Source: Bacteroides sp. M10 (GTDB lineage Bacteria > Bacteroidota > Bacteroidia > Bacteroidales > Bacteroidaceae). From it: a DNA stretch of 64,000 nt. Positions 36,401 to 51,155 of the stretch are shown here, in pieces. The notes beneath the pieces are model-generated. The model was given only the letters and a program-made list of their open reading frames with translations, was not told the origin of the DNA and made no database searches. The stretch is from assembly GCF_014334015.1 (NCBI RefSeq), contig NZ_CP060488.1:4856501-4920500 (forward strand). Reading direction: 5' to 3'. How positions within the stretch are numbered: position 1 is the first letter of the stretch; every line of letters begins with the position of its first letter. The position numbers were made by a program, and so were the translations under genes.

Positions 36401-37655
36401 GCTTTACAATGATATGACAAATGAAAAGGCAACCTTCCTCGGACGTAAAAAGAACAATGGAGTGGGCACTCATTTTATGTGGGAAAACCGGGATATTCGT
36501 TATAACGTACTTCGTGCTGTGGGATATTATAAAGGCAAACCGGTAGCGGAAGACCTGATAGTGTTCAAGGGTTTGGAACAGGCCCCGAATTTCGAACTTC
36601 TTTATCAGGACGATAAAAAAATATTGAAAGGAGAGGCAGGATATAATTATCTATATCGTCTTAATTGCGGAGGAGATGATTATACGGATAGTTTCGGACA
36701 GTTGTGGTTGCAGGATAATACGAACTATTCTCATTCATGGGCAGAAAACTTCAAGGATCTGAATCCATATCTTGCCAGCCAACGTACTACCAATGATCCG
36801 ATTCGTGGCACTCGTGACTGGAAGTTATTCCAACATTTCCGTTTCGGGCTTCATCAGTTGGAATATCGTTTCCCTGTGGCAGATGGAACCTATCGTATTG
36901 AACTGTATTTCACAGAACCCTGGCATGGCACAGGCGGAAGTGCTTCTACCGACTGTGAAGGGCTGCGTATCTTCGATGTTGCCGTGAATGATTCTGTCGT
37001 ATTAGACGACTTGGATATCTGGGCAGAAAGTGGTCATGACGGAGTTTGCAAGAAGGTGGTATATGCCACTGTAACAGGGGGAATGTTGAGAATTCATTTC
37101 CCGGAAGTGAAAGCTGGTCAAGCCTTGATTTCGGGTATCGCTATTGTTTCCACAAATGAAGAACTGAAACCGACGGTATTCCCTGCATCCGATTGGAGTT
37201 GGGAAAAGGCAGATAAAGAAGTGATGGAAAAGACTCCAAAAGAGTTGCTTCCTGAAGATAAGAACGCCCGTGTCAGTATATCATATGAAGCGGAAACGGC
37301 TACACTAAAAGGTAAATTCAAAAAGAAAGAACATCGTAAACAGATGGGAGTATTCTTTGATAAAGGAAAAGGGAACAGCATTGAATGGAATGTTTCTACC
37401 GGACTGGCTCAAGTGTATGCTCTTCGCTTTAAGTATATGAATACTACCGGAAAACCAATACCTGTCATCATGAAGTTCATAGATTCGAAAGGTGTGGTAT
37501 TGAAAGAGGATATATTGACCTTCCCGGAGACACCGGATAAATGGAAAATGATGAGCACCACTACCGGAACCTTTATCAATGCCGGACATTATAAAGTATT
37601 ACTTTCGGCAGAAAAGATGGATGGGCTCGCTTTTGATGCGTTGGATATTCAATAA
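33444..37655 (+). CDS. Bifunctional GH137 beta-L-arabinofuranosidase / GH2 beta-glucuronidase-type enzyme
   Basis: A 1403-residue secreted protein (signal peptide about 1-23; start 33456 also possible). The N-terminal part (about 30-370) is a five-blade beta-propeller like GH43/GH137 enzymes (DCPTVFRQGDKWLMTYVVYNG, VGIALSKDMKTWKRYPGNPV, DAHIQKMGDVYVMFYF). The GH2 module follows (about 385-1000) with sugar-binding and immunoglobulin-like domains, then the barrel with acid/base Glu in WGLQNEST and nucleophile Glu in LLNGEYGAW. A malectin-like domain and a C-terminal beta-sandwich complete the chain. Size and architecture match BT0996, whose GH137 removes beta-L-arabinofuranose (chain B) and whose GH2 removes beta-D-glucuronic acid (chain A). 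The specificities here are inferred from this match. Confidence 0.88.
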   Translation: MKNIMKKLLLAVFSITTTFSLYARREVPQERMEQIYEEVKTPYKYGLAIAPADNHHKIDCPTVFRQGDKWLMTYVVYNGKSGTDGRGYETWIAESDNLLEWRTLGRILSYRDGKWDCNQRGGFPALPDMEWGGSYELQTYKGRHWMTYIGGEGTGYEAVKAPLYIGLASTKGDISTAHEWESLDKPILSIHDKDAQWWEKLTQYKSTVYWDKDKTLGAPFVMYYNAGGRHPETDLKGERVGIALSKDMKTWKRYPGNPVFAHEADGTITGDAHIQKMGDVYVMFYFSAFEPSRKYKAFNTFAASYDLVNWTDWKGADLVIPSKNYDELFAHKSYVVKHDGVVYHFYCAVNNAEQRGIAIATSKPMGRSAVRFPKPEIKDRRLITTLNEGWKTWITEATHLKGNFMMPAKTVNIPHNWDDYYGYRQLTHGNMHGTAMYVKDFTADIKSGKRYFLRFDGVGTYATIKVNGTDFGRHPVGRTTLTLDVTDAMKQGTNRLEVKAEHPEMIADMPWVCGGCSSEWGFSEGSQPFGIFRPVVLEVTDEIRIEPFGVHIWNDEKAVNVFVETEVKNYGKATETIELVNKLSNADGKQVFRLVEKVTLAPGEMKVVRQQAPVEKPVLWDTENPYLYKLASMIKRDTKTTDEISTPFGIRTISWPVKRNDGDGRFYLNGKPVFINGVCEYEHQFGQSHAFSNEQVVARVKQIRAAGFNAFRDAHQPHHLDYQKYWDEEGILFWTQLSAHVWYDTPEFRENFKKLLRQWVKERRNSPSVVMWGLQNESTLPREFAQECSDIIREMDPTAKTMRVITTCNGGEGTDWNVIQNWSGTYGGDVTKYGRELSQTNQLLNGEYGAWRSIGLHTEPGDFQVNGVWSEDRMCQLMETKIRLAEQVKDSVCGQFQWIYSSHDNPGRRQPDEAYRQIDKVGPFNYKGLVTPWEEPLDVYYMYRANYVSAAKDPMVYLVSHTWTDRFEKGRRRATIEAYSNCDSVLLYNDMTNEKATFLGRKKNNGVGTHFMWENRDIRYNVLRAVGYYKGKPVAEDLIVFKGLEQAPNFELLYQDDKKILKGEAGYNYLYRLNCGGDDYTDSFGQLWLQDNTNYSHSWAENFKDLNPYLASQRTTNDPIRGTRDWKLFQHFRFGLHQLEYRFPVADGTYRIELYFTEPWHGTGGSASTDCEGLRIFDVAVNDSVVLDDLDIWAESGHDGVCKKVVYATVTGGMLRIHFPEVKAGQALISGIAIVSTNEELKPTVFPASDWSWEKADKEVMEKTPKELLPEDKNARVSISYEAETATLKGKFKKKEHRKQMGVFFDKGKGNSIEWNVSTGLAQVYALRFKYMNTTGKPIPVIMKFIDSKGVVLKEDILTFPETPDKWKMMSTTTGTFINAGHYKVLLSAEKMDGLAFDALDIQ

Positions 37656-37658
37656 CAA

Positions 37659-37716
37659 AATAGAGGTGTGTCAAAAACTCCCTTTCAATTTATAAGAGTT
37701 TTGACACACCTCTATT
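37659..37716. terminator. Bidirectional terminator between convergent genes
   Basis: AATAGAGGTGTGTCAAAAACTC and GAGTTTTGACACACCTCTATT form a long stem between the stop of the GH137-GH2 gene (+) and that of the thioredoxin-like gene (-). A or T runs lie on both sides. Confidence 0.88.
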
Positions 37717-37724
37717 CTATTTCT

Positions 37725-39248
37725 CTACTTACTAAGTTTTATCCCATTTATTTGCCAGTCGTTTTGAGCTGTTCCTTCCGTGAAATTAAATAATTTTGTT
37801 TCGAGAGGTAATGGTTTGAATGTCAGAGAAAATTCGGCTTCTCCACTTTCCGGTAGAAAGAAATGCTCACCGGGAGTAATGCCGTCTGCTTTTTGTAATG
37901 TGTATGATGCACCCTTCTCATCTACTAGTTGAGTATTCTTACTTACTTGTATCCAATATTTAGGTATATAATATGCATTGAAATGTACGATGGTAGCAGT
38001 ATCTGTTAGTTCCACCTGCTTAACTTCAAGAATATCGGTATTGGTTGATTCTGACGTCGGATAATTAACGACTTTAGTGTTTCCTTGTCGGGTGATACTC
38101 ATCTCGCGCTTTGTCGCATCCAAATATCTACGCATTTTTAATTTCAGACTGCCTTTACCATATCCCGACCACATTTTCATAATCTTTCCTTCCGGTGAAA
38201 TAAGGACATAATTAGGGATACCATTGACACCATATTTAGCATATAGTCCTGCGCTTTGTTTCAGATCACTCAAATTCTGCCAAGTCATTTCATGTTTTGC
38301 CGAGGCTGCCTTCCATCTGCTTTTCGTATCGGAACTTAAACTAATGACAGTAAGACGCTCTTTATATTGCTCCTGAATCTCCTTCATCTCTGGTAAAGCC
38401 ATGATGCAAGGACCGCAGCCACTACTCCAAAAATCGAGTAATATATATTTTCCTTTGAAATCGGTCAGATGATGAATCTTTCCATCCAAATCGTAAAGTT
38501 CGGTATCTGCCATTTCATCTCCCTCTTTCACAACTACAGGCGGAAAGAGATTAACAGTAATTTCCTGTCCTTTTATAGAAGCTTTTTGTGCTTCATTCAT
38601 TCTATTATACAAAGCCAGCGTTTCATCTTTATAAGAGAAGTTAGGATTGTATTTTACCGACATACTCAATCTATGCAATCTGTCTATCCAGATGTTTGAT
38701 ACAGGAAGTTCTTGCATCAGTTGCATTTCACGTTTGCTGATTAAGGCTGATATACTGTCTGCTTTCGCACGCATAGCTTTACGTTCAGCTTCCGGGGCGG
38801 AACGCAGGCTTCTTGCTTTAATAGACAAACGTTGGTATTCATCCCATAAATCGCGTGAATTTTCAATAAATCTATTATGTTCTATTTGTTCTTTTACGGG
38901 ACTGTCTACTTTCCATGTATGTATCAAAGTATTCGTTCCGGTTACTTTTATTCTAGCGTTGGGAGTTGCATAAATCTCCAGGGACATAGAAGGAAAATCA
39001 TCATTACGGGTACACATCAGGGATAATTTGTCCATACCACTTTCTCCGGCATTTCGCTTGAAGAAGAAGGTTCCGTTTTGTATGCTGTCCAAAGCCACTG
39101 TACTTCCTACATTCCCGTCAAGCAGGAAAAGAGAAACGAGAGTCCCGTCTTTTACACCTTCCACTTTGCCTTCAATCGTGTATTCCTGTTGTGCTTGCGC
39201 ACCCATGTAGCCCATCAAAAGAAGGCTGCCGAATAGTAGTTTTTTCAT
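37725..39248 (-). CDS. DUF4369/TlpA-type thioredoxin-fold protein
   Basis: A 507-residue periplasmic protein: signal peptide (about 1-19, GAQAQ), DUF4369-like beta domain (about 22-120, YTIEGKVEGVKDGTLVSLFLLDG), a helical linker, then a TlpA/AhpC-like thioredoxin domain (about 240-380) with LLDFWSSGCGPCIMALPEM (active site C-G-P-C) and the cis-Pro in NGIPNYVLISPEG. A C-terminal beta extension (about 390-507) is additional to the usual fold. It faces against the neighbouring glycosidase operons and is flanked by them in the RG-II locus. A disulfide reductase or isomerase role for the secreted enzymes is possible but unproven. Confidence 0.88.
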   Translation of the reverse strand: MKKLLFGSLLLMGYMGAQAQQEYTIEGKVEGVKDGTLVSLFLLDGNVGSTVALDSIQNGTFFFKRNAGESGMDKLSLMCTRNDDFPSMSLEIYATPNARIKVTGTNTLIHTWKVDSPVKEQIEHNRFIENSRDLWDEYQRLSIKARSLRSAPEAERKAMRAKADSISALISKREMQLMQELPVSNIWIDRLHRLSMSVKYNPNFSYKDETLALYNRMNEAQKASIKGQEITVNLFPPVVVKEGDEMADTELYDLDGKIHHLTDFKGKYILLDFWSSGCGPCIMALPEMKEIQEQYKERLTVISLSSDTKSRWKAASAKHEMTWQNLSDLKQSAGLYAKYGVNGIPNYVLISPEGKIMKMWSGYGKGSLKLKMRRYLDATKREMSITRQGNTKVVNYPTSESTNTDILEVKQVELTDTATIVHFNAYYIPKYWIQVSKNTQLVDEKGASYTLQKADGITPGEHFFLPESGEAEFSLTFKPLPLETKLFNFTEGTAQNDWQINGIKLSK

Positions 39249-39329
39249 TATATTCCTATTAAAATTACAAATTACTGCACAAGGTAAAGTTTTTCTTTAT
39301 AGACTGTTCCAATCATTATTATTCTTTAA

Positions 39330-42677
<3,348 letters not shown>

Positions 42678-42682
42678 AATAA

Positions 42683-45559
<2,877 letters not shown>

Positions 45560-45562
45560 ATA

Positions 45563-45610
45563 AATGATAAAGAGGTACTCATGTTATATTGAGTACCTCT
45601 TTATCATTTT
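45563..45610. terminator. Bidirectional terminator after the GH2 pair
   Basis: AATGATAAAGAGGTACTC and GAGTACCTCTTTATCATT form an 18-bp perfect stem with a 10-base loop, between the GH2 gene (+) and the ACT-domain gene (-). Confidence 0.92.
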
Positions 45611-45643
45611 ATGCATATCAGTGAATTAAATGTTATACAGGTA

Positions 45644-46057
45644 TTAGCCTCTTCGTGCCTGCTGCTGAAGTTCAAGTATAGCGTTCAATGCTTGTTCTGC
45701 TCTTTCTTTAGGCACAAAAATATGATCGTGATAATACGCTGCTACCACATTTGCACTAATGTTTTTCTCTGCAAGTTTAGCAGAGAAGGCGGCTGTTAAA
45801 CCTACCGCGTCCAAACTTGAATGTATATTGAGAGTAATAAGTCGATATACAGATTGGTAATCTATACCTTTGTTTATAGCATCTTTTTGATTAAGAATAA
45901 AAGTCATACCTTCTTTCTCCTGGAAAAATCCGATCGGGGTTAATTCACGAATCTTGTCCCAATCAAATAGTGGGAAAGAACAAAAGACAAAGTCACGTTC
46001 ATCCAATACGGGTTCTATGTTGGATAATAATATCTCTAATTTTTTAATACCTGACAT
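45644..46057 (-). CDS. Stand-alone ACT-domain protein
   Basis: A 137-residue cytoplasmic protein with an N-terminal DUF2241-like half (FVFCSFPLFDWDKIRELTPIGFFQEKEGMTFIL) and a C-terminal ACT_7-like half (YRLITLNIHSSLDAVGLTAAFSAKLAEKNIS, VVAAYYHDHIFVPKERAEQAL), the usual order in small bacterial ACT proteins. ACT domains bind amino acids; the target of this one is unknown. Two overlapping TATATTTG-type -7 boxes occur upstream on the minus strand (46073-46098). It has no evident role in glycan use and starts the block of general genes inside the locus. Confidence 0.85.
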   Translation of the reverse strand: MSGIKKLEILLSNIEPVLDERDFVFCSFPLFDWDKIRELTPIGFFQEKEGMTFILNQKDAINKGIDYQSVYRLITLNIHSSLDAVGLTAAFSAKLAEKNISANVVAAYYHDHIFVPKERAEQALNAILELQQQARRG

Positions 46058-46191
46058 GAGCTCAAATTGTGATGATAGCGCAAATATAACAAATATAAAA
46101 TGGTTACAAGGTTCTTTCCTATGAAATGTGGTCTATACATCTATTCTCACCGATTTTTCAAGGAAAAAGACTATAAGTTAGGAATAATCAT

Positions 46192-46199
46192 TATTTTTG
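46192..46199 (+). promoter_or_regulatory. -7 box of the response regulator-kinase operon
   Basis: TATTTTTG fits TAnnTTTG and lies 37 bases upstream of the response regulator ATG. No -33 TTTG is evident, which could mean activator dependence. Confidence 0.45.
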
Positions 46200-46236
46200 T
46201 TTCGTTTTATATATCCAGATTAATGAATTCTTTCCT

Positions 46237-46923
46237 ATGTACACAATACTAATAATAGAAGATGAACCCAGAGTTGCAAGTTTGCTGATGAACGGGCTGG
46301 AAGAAAATGGTTATCAGGCAATGGTGGCTTATGACGGATTGATGGGGTTACGGCTTTTCCAGGCCCATACATTCGATTTGGTCATATCTGACATTGTTCT
46401 GCCCAAGATGGACGGATTTGAACTGGCGAAAGAAATTCGCAAAACCAATCCCCATATCCCTATATTAATGTTGACGGCATTAGGATCAACGAATGATAAA
46501 CTGGACGGTTTCGATGCCGGTGCAGACGATTACATGGTGAAACCCTTTGATTTCAGAGAGTTGAATGCCAGAATCAAAGTACTATTGAAACGTGTGGCGG
46601 GCAATACACAGGAATTGCCACAGGAACTTGTTTATGCAGATTTACGTATTGATCTTCAACGTAAGGACGTAGAACGAAACGGCATATCCATAAAACTTTC
46701 TCCTAAGGAATACAACTTGCTGTTATATATGGTAGAAAATGCTGAAAGAGTATTGAGCAGGGTTGAAATAGCAGAAAAAGTATGGAACACCCATTTTGAT
46801 ACAGGAACGAATTTCATAGATGTATATATCAACTATCTCCGTAAGAAGATAGACAGGGATTTTGAACCAAAACTTATTCATACCAAAGCGGGAATGGGTT
46901 TTATACTGACTGATAAGTTATGA
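46237..46923 (+). CDS. OmpR/PhoB-family response regulator
   Basis: A 228-residue regulator. The receiver domain (1-118) has the acidic pair E8/D9, phospho-acceptor D52 (VISDIVLPKMDG), T80 and K102 (DDYMVKPFDF). The C-terminal winged helix (about 128-226) is typical of OmpR/PhoB (IKLSPKEYNLLLYMVENAERVLSR, TNFIDVYINYLRKKID, GMGFIL). Its stop overlaps the kinase start (ATGA, 46920-46923). Four direct repeats 11 bases apart between the kinase and mgtA genes are the likely binding site, since this family binds tandem repeats at that spacing. Confidence 0.95.
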   Translation: MYTILIIEDEPRVASLLMNGLEENGYQAMVAYDGLMGLRLFQAHTFDLVISDIVLPKMDGFELAKEIRKTNPHIPILMLTALGSTNDKLDGFDAGADDYMVKPFDFRELNARIKVLLKRVAGNTQELPQELVYADLRIDLQRKDVERNGISIKLSPKEYNLLLYMVENAERVLSRVEIAEKVWNTHFDTGTNFIDVYINYLRKKIDRDFEPKLIHTKAGMGFILTDKL

Positions 46924-48287
46924 AAATCAGAACAACACTGACCCTACAATATGCAGGGCTGACAGCTGCGGTATTCTTCATATTTGTCATAGCCGTCTAC
47001 TATGTGAGTGAACATTCGCGTAGTAATGCTTTCTTTCGTAATCTTCAAAGTGAAGCTATAACCAAAGCACATTTATTCCTTAAAAATCAAGTAGATGCGC
47101 AAACTATGCAGTCTATTTATCTAAATAATCAGAAGTTTATTGATGAAGTAGAAGTTGCTGTCTATACAACCGATTTTAAAATATTATATCACGATGCACT
47201 GCAGAACGATATTGTCAAGGAAACACCGGAGATGATAAAGCGAATTCTGAAACAGAGGGATATCAATTTCTATGTGGACGAATATCAGGCAGTAGGATTG
47301 GTGTATCCATTTGAAGGCAAAGATTATGTTGTCACCGCTGCCGCCTATGATGGTTACGGATACGCCAATCGGGATGCGCTAAGAAATATCCTCATCCTGT
47401 CATTTATAGGAGGATTGAGTGTATTGGTGATTGTGGGTTATATCCTGTCTCGAAGCACTTTAAAACCAATACGCAGCATTGTCAAAGAAGCGGAGAAAAT
47501 CACCGCATCGCGTATCGATAAAAGACTGCCCGTAAAAAATGAACAGGATGAACTGGGAGAATTAAGTACGACATTCAATGCTCTACTGGAACGCCTGGAG
47601 AAGTCTTTCAACTCACAGAAGATGTTTGTCAGTAATGTATCTCATGAATTGCGTACTCCCATGGCGGCCCTTACAGCCGAATTGGATTTAGCTTTATTGA
47701 AAGAACGTACCTCCGAACAATATCAGATGGCTATTGGCAATGCTCTTCAAGACTCCCACCGAATTGTAAACCTGATCGACGGACTATTGAACCTGGCAAA
47801 AGCCGACTATCAGCCAGAACAGATAACAATGGAGGAGGTCCGTCTGGATGAACTGTTGCTGGATGCCAGAGAACTGGTATTGAAAGCGCATCCGGATTAT
47901 CATATCGAATTAGTCTTTGAACAGGAAGCCGAAGAGGATAATGTACTGACAGTCATCGGAAACAGCTATCTGCTGACTACCGCCTTTGTAAATCTGGTAG
48001 AGAATAACTGCAAATATTCTTCCAACCGGACTTCATCAGTCCTGATCGCCTATTGGGAACAATGGGCAATCATTCGCTTATCCGATAATGGTGTAGGAAT
48101 GTCCGATGCAGATAAGGAAAACCTGTTTAAACTGTTTTATCGTGGAGAAAACAAGAATATTGCTCCCGGAAATGGTATAGGCATGACCCTGACACAAAAG
48201 ATTATTCACCTTCACAAAGGCGAACTTACCGTATCTTCCCATAAGGATGAGGGCACTACCTTTGTGGTAAAACTCCCGCATATCTAA
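46920..48287 (+). CDS. Membrane sensor histidine kinase
   Basis: A 455-residue kinase translationally coupled to the upstream regulator by a four-base overlap. TM1 (about 9-28) and TM2 (about 157-178, ILILSFIGGLSVLVIVGYIL) enclose a periplasmic sensor of about 125 residues. A HAMP segment (LSRSTLKPIRSIVKEAEKI), HisKA (MFVSNVSHELRTPMAALTAEL, phospho-His) and HATPase_c (LVENNCKYSS, DNGVGM, GNGIGMTL) follow. The neighbouring magnesium ATPase suggests sensing of divalent cations or envelope stress; this is inference from position and from the repeat array at 48294. Confidence 0.93.
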   Translation: MKIRTTLTLQYAGLTAAVFFIFVIAVYYVSEHSRSNAFFRNLQSEAITKAHLFLKNQVDAQTMQSIYLNNQKFIDEVEVAVYTTDFKILYHDALQNDIVKETPEMIKRILKQRDINFYVDEYQAVGLVYPFEGKDYVVTAAAYDGYGYANRDALRNILILSFIGGLSVLVIVGYILSRSTLKPIRSIVKEAEKITASRIDKRLPVKNEQDELGELSTTFNALLERLEKSFNSQKMFVSNVSHELRTPMAALTAELDLALLKERTSEQYQMAIGNALQDSHRIVNLIDGLLNLAKADYQPEQITMEEVRLDELLLDARELVLKAHPDYHIELVFEQEAEEDNVLTVIGNSYLLTTAFVNLVENNCKYSSNRTSSVLIAYWEQWAIIRLSDNGVGMSDADKENLFKLFYRGENKNIAPGNGIGMTLTQKIIHLHKGELTVSSHKDEGTTFVVKLPHI

Positions 48288-48293
48288 GAAATT

Positions 48294-48332
48294 CTAATCG
48301 TTTTCTAATACCACTCTAATCATTCTCTAACA
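48294..48332 (+). promoter_or_regulatory. Four CTAA repeats at exact 11-bp spacing upstream of mgtA
   Basis: CTAATC, CTAATA, CTAATC and CTAACA start at 48294, 48305, 48316 and 48327, each 11 bases apart. OmpR/PhoB-type regulators bind such tandem repeats on one face of the helix. The array begins just after the kinase stop and ends 21 bases before the -7 box, so it overlaps the -33 region as an activator site would. Confidence 0.7.
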
Positions 48333-48353
48333 GCTTCCTTGTGAAGTCCTTCT

Positions 48354-48361
48354 TACTTTTG
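48354..48361 (+). promoter_or_regulatory. -7 box of mgtA
   Basis: TACTTTTG fits TAnnTTTG exactly, 47 bases before the mgtA start. The region where -33 TTTG is expected is occupied by the last 11-bp repeat, consistent with an activator-dependent promoter. Confidence 0.6.
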
Positions 48362-48408
48362 CATCGAATTAATAAATGCAGTTAGTAACTTAAAAAAAAT
48401 TAGAGAGT

Positions 48409-51060
48409 ATGGTATGGAAGAAAAAACTGCGTTCATCACAGTACACATTCAATTCAGAGAAAGTATTTTTGGTTGCCACACAACCCGGTAAGTCAATCTA
48501 TTCATACTTGCAGACAACAAAGCTTGGATTAACGCTGGGAGAAGTGCAAGAGCGACAGTCCATCTATGGAAGAAACGAAGTGGTCCATGAACAAAAAAAG
48601 AACCCGTTTATACTGTTTATCAAAACGTTTATCAATCCTTTTATTGGTGTTCTGACCGGACTTGCCATTATATCCTTGTTTCTGGATGTACTGATGGCCG
48701 AACCCGGAGAACAGGAATGGACAGGAGTAATCATTATCTCATCCATGGTGATATTCAGCGCTATCCTGCGTTTCTGGCAGGAATGGCGAGCAAGTGAAGC
48801 TACGGATTCTTTAATGAAGATGGTAAAGAACACCTGTCTTGCCAAACGTGCCGGTGAACAGGAAGAAGAGATTGATATCACGGAACTCGTTCCGGGGGAT
48901 ATTGTGTATCTGGCTGCCGGGGATATGGTTCCCGCTGATATTCGGATCATCGATTCAAAAGACTTGTTTATCAGTCAGGCTTCATTGACAGGAGAGTCCG
49001 AGCCGATAGAGAAGTTTCCGGAGATACAGAGCCAGCAATTTCGGAAAGGAAGCGTCATAGAGTTGGACAATATTTGTTATATGGGTTCCAATGTGATAAG
49101 TGGCGCAGCAAAAGGTATTGTTTATGAAACAGGGAATAAAACATATCTGGGTACGATTGCAAAAAGTCTGGTTGGACACCGTGCCACTACAGCTTTTGAT
49201 AAAGGTATTAGTAAAGTCAGCTTCTTGTTGATTCGCTTTATGCTGGTAATGGTTCCATTTGTGTTTTTCGTGAATGGTTTCACGAAAGGAGACTGGTTCG
49301 AGGCTTTCATTTTTGCCATATCCGTTGCAGTGGGGCTTACCCCGGAAATGTTGCCAATGATTGTGACTGCCAACCTTTCTAAAGGAGCGATAGCCATGTC
49401 CAAAAAGAAAACAATAGTAAAGAATCTCAATGCTATTCAGAATTTTGGAGCAATGGACATACTCTGTACTGATAAAACCGGTACATTGACTTGCGATAAA
49501 ATCGTGCTGGAGAAATATATCAATGCAGATGGTAGTAACGACAACAGTAAACGTATTCTTCGTCATGCCTACTTTAACAGTTATTTCCAGACCGGTTTAA
49601 GAAATCTGATGGATAAAGCGATTCTTTCTCATGTAAGAGATCTGAATCTGGAACATTTGAAAGATGACTACACCAAAGTGGATGAAATACCTTTCGACTT
49701 TACACGCAGAAGAATGTCTGTTGTGATAGAAGACAAGCAAGGAAAACGGCAGATCATTACTAAAGGAGCGGTAGAAGAGATTCTCGACGTCTGTTCCTAT
49801 GCCGAGTTCAACGGGCAGATTCATCCCTTGACTGATGCTTTGAAAATCAAAGCAAAGATGATTAGTGAAGAAATGAATCAGCAGGGAATGAGAGTATTGG
49901 CAGTCTCCCAAAAAAGTTTTATCGAGAAAGATTGTAATTTTGCCATCGAAGATGAAAAAGAAATGGTACTGATCGGGTATCTTGCCTTTCTTGATCCTCC
50001 GAAGCCTTCTGCTGTTGAAGCCATCGAACAATTATATGCACATGGAGTAGCAGTTAAAATATTATCGGGAGATAATGATATCGTGGTAAAAGCCATTGCC
50101 CGGCAGGTCGGAATTGACACCAGTCATTTTCTTACCGGGATAGAAATAGAGAATATGGATGAAACGGTATTGAAAGAAGCGGTAAAGAATACCACTTTAT
50201 TTTCAAAACTAACTCCATTGCAGAAGACACAAATCATCTCTCTATTACAGGAACAGGGCAATACAGTAGGATTTTTAGGAGATGGAATCAATGATGCGGG
50301 TGCCTTACGTCAGTCAGACATTGGCATATCTGTCGATTCTGCAGTGGATATAGCGAAAGAAAGCGCAGATATTATCCTGTTGGAAAAAGATTTGATGGTA
50401 TTGGAAGACGGAGTGCTCGAAGGGAGAAAGACATTTGGCAATATCAATAAGTATATAAAGATGACTGCCAGTTCCAATTTTGGTAATATGTTCAGTGTGA
50501 TGTTCGCCAGTGCATTCCTGCCGTTTCTGCCTATGATGCCGATACATCTGTTGATTCAGAACTTACTGTATGACATATCGCAGACAACCATTCCATTTGA
50601 CCGTATGGACCCGGAGTTCCTGAAGAAACCCCGTAAATGGGATGCGTCCGATCTAAGTCGTTTTATGATTTATATAGGGCCTATCAGTTCCATCTTCGAT
50701 ATTATTACTTATCTGGTCATGTGGTATGTGTTCAGCTGTAACAGTCCCGAACATCAAACACTGTTTCAGACCGGATGGTTTGTAGAAGGTTTGTTATCAC
50801 AGACATTGATTGTCCACATGATACGTACCCGTAAGATACCGTTCATACAAAGCCGCGCCACATGGCCTGTAATGGGGCTGACATTCTTAATCATGGCAAT
50901 AGGTATTCTTATTCCTTTCACCGCTTTCGGACGTTCCATCGGGTTGACAGCTCTTCCTTTGAGCTATTTCCCCTGGCTGATTGGAATTTTGCTTTCTTAC
51001 TGTATTCTGACGCAAATAGTAAAGAACTGGTATATCAGGAAGTTTGTACGTTGGCTATAA
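48409..51060 (+). CDS. mgtA: Magnesium-translocating P-type ATPase (MgtA-like)
   Basis: An 883-residue type IIIB P-type ATPase that imports Mg2+ at the inner membrane. Visible features: a cation-ATPase N-terminal segment (GLTLGEVQERQSIYGRNEVV), actuator motif SLTGESEP, phosphorylation motif DKTGTLT with D355, a nucleotide-binding domain (FDFTRRRMSVVIEDKQGK, TKGAVEEIL), hinge motif GDGINDAGAL and the MgtA-type C-terminal membrane segments (NLLYDISQTTIPFDRMD, QSRATWPVMG). The length is normal. It has its own promoter with four 11-bp repeats and lies directly downstream of a two-component pair, so induction by that pair is likely. A strong terminator follows. Confidence 0.93.
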   Translation: MVWKKKLRSSQYTFNSEKVFLVATQPGKSIYSYLQTTKLGLTLGEVQERQSIYGRNEVVHEQKKNPFILFIKTFINPFIGVLTGLAIISLFLDVLMAEPGEQEWTGVIIISSMVIFSAILRFWQEWRASEATDSLMKMVKNTCLAKRAGEQEEEIDITELVPGDIVYLAAGDMVPADIRIIDSKDLFISQASLTGESEPIEKFPEIQSQQFRKGSVIELDNICYMGSNVISGAAKGIVYETGNKTYLGTIAKSLVGHRATTAFDKGISKVSFLLIRFMLVMVPFVFFVNGFTKGDWFEAFIFAISVAVGLTPEMLPMIVTANLSKGAIAMSKKKTIVKNLNAIQNFGAMDILCTDKTGTLTCDKIVLEKYINADGSNDNSKRILRHAYFNSYFQTGLRNLMDKAILSHVRDLNLEHLKDDYTKVDEIPFDFTRRRMSVVIEDKQGKRQIITKGAVEEILDVCSYAEFNGQIHPLTDALKIKAKMISEEMNQQGMRVLAVSQKSFIEKDCNFAIEDEKEMVLIGYLAFLDPPKPSAVEAIEQLYAHGVAVKILSGDNDIVVKAIARQVGIDTSHFLTGIEIENMDETVLKEAVKNTTLFSKLTPLQKTQIISLLQEQGNTVGFLGDGINDAGALRQSDIGISVDSAVDIAKESADIILLEKDLMVLEDGVLEGRKTFGNINKYIKMTASSNFGNMFSVMFASAFLPFLPMMPIHLLIQNLLYDISQTTIPFDRMDPEFLKKPRKWDASDLSRFMIYIGPISSIFDIITYLVMWYVFSCNSPEHQTLFQTGWFVEGLLSQTLIVHMIRTRKIPFIQSRATWPVMGLTFLIMAIGILIPFTAFGRSIGLTALPLSYFPWLIGILLSYCILTQIVKNWYIRKFVRWL

Positions 51061-51083
51061 GAGAATCAATGCAGCATAAAGAA

Positions 51084-51126
51084 AAAGGGTCTGTAACATA
51101 GGAAACTCTATGTTTACAGACCCTTT
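51084..51126. terminator. Bidirectional terminator between mgtA and nrdB
   Basis: AAAGGGTCTGTAACATAG and CTATGTTTACAGACCCTTT pair with a single bulge and a GAAACT-type loop. It serves the convergent mgtA (+) and nrdB (-) transcripts. Confidence 0.88.
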
Positions 51127-51155
51127 ATTATGAATTAAGTCCGGAAAACAGACAA

